DNA of 64,000 nt from Alphaproteobacteria bacterium (GTDB taxonomy: Bacteria; Pseudomonadota; Alphaproteobacteria; Rhodobacterales; Rhodobacteraceae): contig JAUIAS010000007.1 in the NCBI GenBank assembly GCA_030425395.1, positions 78,168 through 142,167 on the forward strand, written 5' to 3'. The position numbers and the translations under genes are program-made. Below, in pieces: positions 61,562-64,000 of the stretch (position 1 is its first letter; every line of letters begins with the position of its first letter). The notes under the pieces were generated by a model that worked only from the letters and a program-made list of their open reading frames with translations, was not told the DNA's origin and did no database searches.

Positions 61562-63574
61562 TCAGGCAGCCAGTCCGCGCCCGCGCAACAATGCCGCGAC
61601 CCCCGGCATCCGGCCCCGGAACCGGGTATAGAGAACGTCCGCTTCCTCGGATCCCCCGCGCGACAGGATATGGTCCTCGAGCGCCCGGGCACGTTCGACG
61701 TCAAAGGCACCTCCGGCTTCTTCAAAGGCGGCAAAGGCATCGGCGTCCATCACCTCGGACCACATATAGCTGTAGTAGCCTGCGGAATATCCGTCACCGG
61801 CAAAGACATGTGCGAAATGCGGGGTGGCGTGGCGCATACCGATGGCGCGGGGCATCCCAAGGCTGGCCAACACCTCGGCCTGCCGCTGCATCGGATCAGC
61901 CGGGGCCGGGCCAGTGTGAAAGGCCAGGTCAACCATCGCCGACGCCACGTATTCCACAGTCTGGAATCCCATGTCGAATTGTGACGCGGCCAGCACCTTG
62001 TTCAACAGTTCCTCGGGCATCGGTTCACCGGTTTCGGCATGGGTCGCATAGGTGGACAGCACCTCGGGCACCTCAAGCCAATGTTCATAAAGCTGGCTGG
62101 GCAGTTCGACAAAATCCCGTGCCACGGATGTGCCCGAGATGCTTTCATAGGTCACATCGGACAGCATCTGGTGCAGAGCGTGGCCGAATTCGTGGAAAAG
62201 GGTGCGCGCGTCGTCCCACGACAGCAACGCCGGTGCGCCTTTGGCGAAATTGCAAACGTTGATCACAATGGGATGCTGCTCTTGCGGGAACCGGGCCTGT
62301 GCCTGCATCGCGCTGCACCACGCCCCCGACCGTTTTGAACCGCGTGCAAAGTAATCCCCGATGAACAAGGCCACCGGTGCACCATCGCGCGTTACCTCCC
62401 AAGCACGGCAATCCGGATGGTAAAGCGGCACATCAACCGGGGCGAATTCCAGACCGAACAACCGGTTTGCGCAGGCAAACGCCGCCTCGATCATGCGGTC
62501 AAGTTGCAGATAGGGTTTGAGCTCGGCATCGTCTATCGCGTGCTCCTGCTTGAGCCTTTTGTCCGCATAGAACCGCCAATCCCACGGTTCGAGCGGACCC
62601 GCGATACCGTCATTGGCCAGCCTTTTTTCCAGCGCCTTGCCGTCCTCTTCGGCGCGCGCCCGAGCGGCGGCCCAAACCTCGGTCAGCAGGTCGCGCACGG
62701 CCTCCGGAGTGCCCGCCATTTCGGTTTCAAGCTTGTAATGCGCGAAATCGGGATACCCCAAAAGCGCGGCGCGTTCCTGCCTCAGGGCAAGAATTTCCGC
62801 GGCAATGGCACGGTTGTCTGTATCGCCTCCATTTGCGCCGCGCGCGGCCCACGCGGCATAGGCTTTCTCCCGCAGATCACGGCGCGTCGCGTTTTGCAGG
62901 AACGGCACGACAAGCGACCGCGACAAGGTTATGACCGGCTGATCAAGCCCCTTTTCGCGCCCGGCCTCCTGCGCGGCATCCAGCAGGAATTCCGGCAAAC
63001 CCTCCAGATCATCTTGACCAAGGGCCATATACCAGTTGCGTTCATCCGCCAGCAGATTCTGGGTAAAGGCTGTGCCCAGTTCGGCCAAGCGGCCCTTTAT
63101 CTCTTTCATACGAGATTCATCCTGCCCGGTCAGGGCCGCGCCCGCCCGGACAAAGCCGCGACGGGTCAGCATCAGCACACGTTCCTGTTCGGCCGTCAGA
63201 TCCAGTGTGGCGCGCGCCTCCCAAACCGCATCGACCCGCGCGAACAGCGACTTGTTGGCGGTAATCTCAGCATAATGCGCGGCGATACGCGGCGAGAACT
63301 TCCGCTGAAGCGCCTGTCGGGCGGGGTTACTGTCAGCCCCTGCCACGGTGAAGAAGACCGACAGAACCTTGGACAAATCACGCCCCGACGCCTCGAGCGC
63401 CTCGATCACATTGACGAAACTGGCCGGTTCGGGGTTTTCGGCAATCGCGGCCATTTCGCGCGCATGAGCGTCCAAGGCGATATCCAGCGCGGGTTCAAAA
63501 TCGTCATCGGAAATAACGTCAAACGGGGCAAGGCCAAACGGGCCGGTCCAGTCTTGCAACAGGGGGTTTGTCAT
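61562..63574 (-). CDS. M3-family oligopeptidase (Dcp/OpdA type)
   Basis: A 670-residue zinc peptidase that degrades oligopeptides in the cytosol. The active site is TLFHEFGHALHQML (HExxH) with the third Glu in a downstream helix (SGTSVARDFVELPSQLYEHW). No signal peptide, so more like oligopeptidase A or cytosolic Dcp. AAAGGAG is upstream of the ATG at 63574. The longer frame to 63862 adds 96 residues without similarity and overlaps the promoter of the divergent gene. Confidence 0.93.
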   Translation of the reverse strand: MTNPLLQDWTGPFGLAPFDVISDDDFEPALDIALDAHAREMAAIAENPEPASFVNVIEALEASGRDLSKVLSVFFTVAGADSNPARQALQRKFSPRIAAHYAEITANKSLFARVDAVWEARATLDLTAEQERVLMLTRRGFVRAGAALTGQDESRMKEIKGRLAELGTAFTQNLLADERNWYMALGQDDLEGLPEFLLDAAQEAGREKGLDQPVITLSRSLVVPFLQNATRRDLREKAYAAWAARGANGGDTDNRAIAAEILALRQERAALLGYPDFAHYKLETEMAGTPEAVRDLLTEVWAAARARAEEDGKALEKRLANDGIAGPLEPWDWRFYADKRLKQEHAIDDAELKPYLQLDRMIEAAFACANRLFGLEFAPVDVPLYHPDCRAWEVTRDGAPVALFIGDYFARGSKRSGAWCSAMQAQARFPQEQHPIVINVCNFAKGAPALLSWDDARTLFHEFGHALHQMLSDVTYESISGTSVARDFVELPSQLYEHWLEVPEVLSTYATHAETGEPMPEELLNKVLAASQFDMGFQTVEYVASAMVDLAFHTGPAPADPMQRQAEVLASLGMPRAIGMRHATPHFAHVFAGDGYSAGYYSYMWSEVMDADAFAAFEEAGGAFDVERARALEDHILSRGGSEEADVLYTRFRGRMPGVAALLRGRGLAA

Positions 63575-63713
63575 CGGGGTGTCTCCTTTGAACTGCAAGC
63601 TAATCCCCGGGCCCGGTGGCTTCCAGCGCGAAATCCAGATTTGGTGTCGTATCGGGGCTTGCACAGGCGCGATCAAACCGCTCAGGTCAGACAAAACCAG
63701 ACGGAGAGACGAC

Positions 63714-64000
63714 ATGACCCGCCAGCCCCCATTCGGTCCGATGACCCGCGCCATCCACGCAGGCGAGACCCCGGACGCCAGTTCGCGCGCGTCCAGTCCG
63801 GCAATCCATATGTCATCGTCTTTTGTCTCGGACAGCGTATCCGGGTTTTCCGCCCACGACATGACCGACGACAGCCCGTATTGCTATACCCGCTGGGGCA
63901 ATCCGACGGTCAAGATGCTCGAGGACAAGATTGCCGCGATGCAGGGCACAGAAGCGTGTTTGTGCACCGCAAGCGGCATGGCGGCGGCTACGGCAATTTT
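63714..64000 (+). CDS. PLP-dependent Cys/Met-metabolism enzyme (5' part only)
   Basis: The first 95 codons of a transsulfuration-family enzyme (cystathionine synthase/lyase or homoserine sulfhydrylase type); the window ends before the PLP lysine. Motifs seen are TRAIHAGETPD near the start, SSSFVSDSV, YTRWGNPTVKMLEDKIAAM and ASGMAAATAI, all family marks. GGAGA precedes the ATG. Which reaction it performs cannot be decided from this part. Confidence 0.85.
   Translation, partial: MTRQPPFGPMTRAIHAGETPDASSRASSPAIHMSSSFVSDSVSGFSAHDMTDDSPYCYTRWGNPTVKMLEDKIAAMQGTEACLCTASGMAAATAI

Overview
The window is one contiguous stretch of a GC-rich, gene-dense chromosome. Gene content and order point to an alphaproteobacterium of the Rhodobacterales/Roseobacter group: ruvCAB followed by ybgC-tolQRAB-pal-cpoB-tilS-ftsH, a small DUF1127 protein, a complete TRAP transporter, an NsrR-type Rrf2 regulator behind an Fnr box, and mreBCD-mrdA-rodA. 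This placement is inferred from protein character and synteny; no rRNA gene is present. I saw no tRNA, rRNA, insertion sequence, phage gene or CRISPR array.

Layout. Positions 1-12105 (minus strand) carry DNA repair and cell-envelope housekeeping genes: ruvC-ruvA-ruvB, a conserved hypothetical, then ybgC, tolQ, tolR, tolA, tolB, pal, cpoB, tilS and ftsH, the last cut by the window edge. Positions 12422-17431 hold a DUF1127 gene, a tightly packed MFS-MATE-prmA block on the minus strand, and a YeeE-type sulfur transporter.

Positions 17517-34647 form an accessory metabolic region, the most interesting part. A HutC-type GntR regulator leads a minus-strand run: gntR, leuC-like, leuD-like, dctP, dctQ, dctM and a ring-cleaving extradiol dioxygenase. 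Divergent from it is a plus-strand operon whose six genes overlap: a tautomerase-SnoaL fusion, hydantoinase B, hydantoinase A, an isochorismatase-fold hydrolase lacking the usual cysteine, an isocitrate-lyase/PEP-mutase-family lyase with its catalytic cysteine, and a fumarate-reductase-like flavoprotein. A palindrome lies between the two operons. Together they look like an uptake-and-degradation system for an unidentified ring compound, ending in hydration of a substituted maleate and cleavage of the resulting 2-hydroxy diacid. Flanking genes are a zinc alcohol dehydrogenase, an LLM flavin oxidoreductase and a KduD-like SDR.

Positions 34658-50867 are mixed: an orphan protein with a peptidoglycan-binding-like N-terminus, a cold-shock protein, tesA divergent from ybbA-ybbP, an NsrR-like regulator with an Fnr box, a second-type gltX, an exported metallo-beta-lactamase-fold protein, nadE, an exported 18-repeat MORN protein and an FeS (6-4) photolyase. 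Positions 51637-53446 hold leuA behind what looks like a complete leucine attenuator (a leader peptide with consecutive Leu codons and two mutually exclusive hairpins). Positions 55013-60618 are the rod-shape operon mreB-mreC-mreD-mrdA-rodA, followed by a GhrA-like reductase, an M3 oligopeptidase and a truncated PLP-dependent transsulfuration enzyme.
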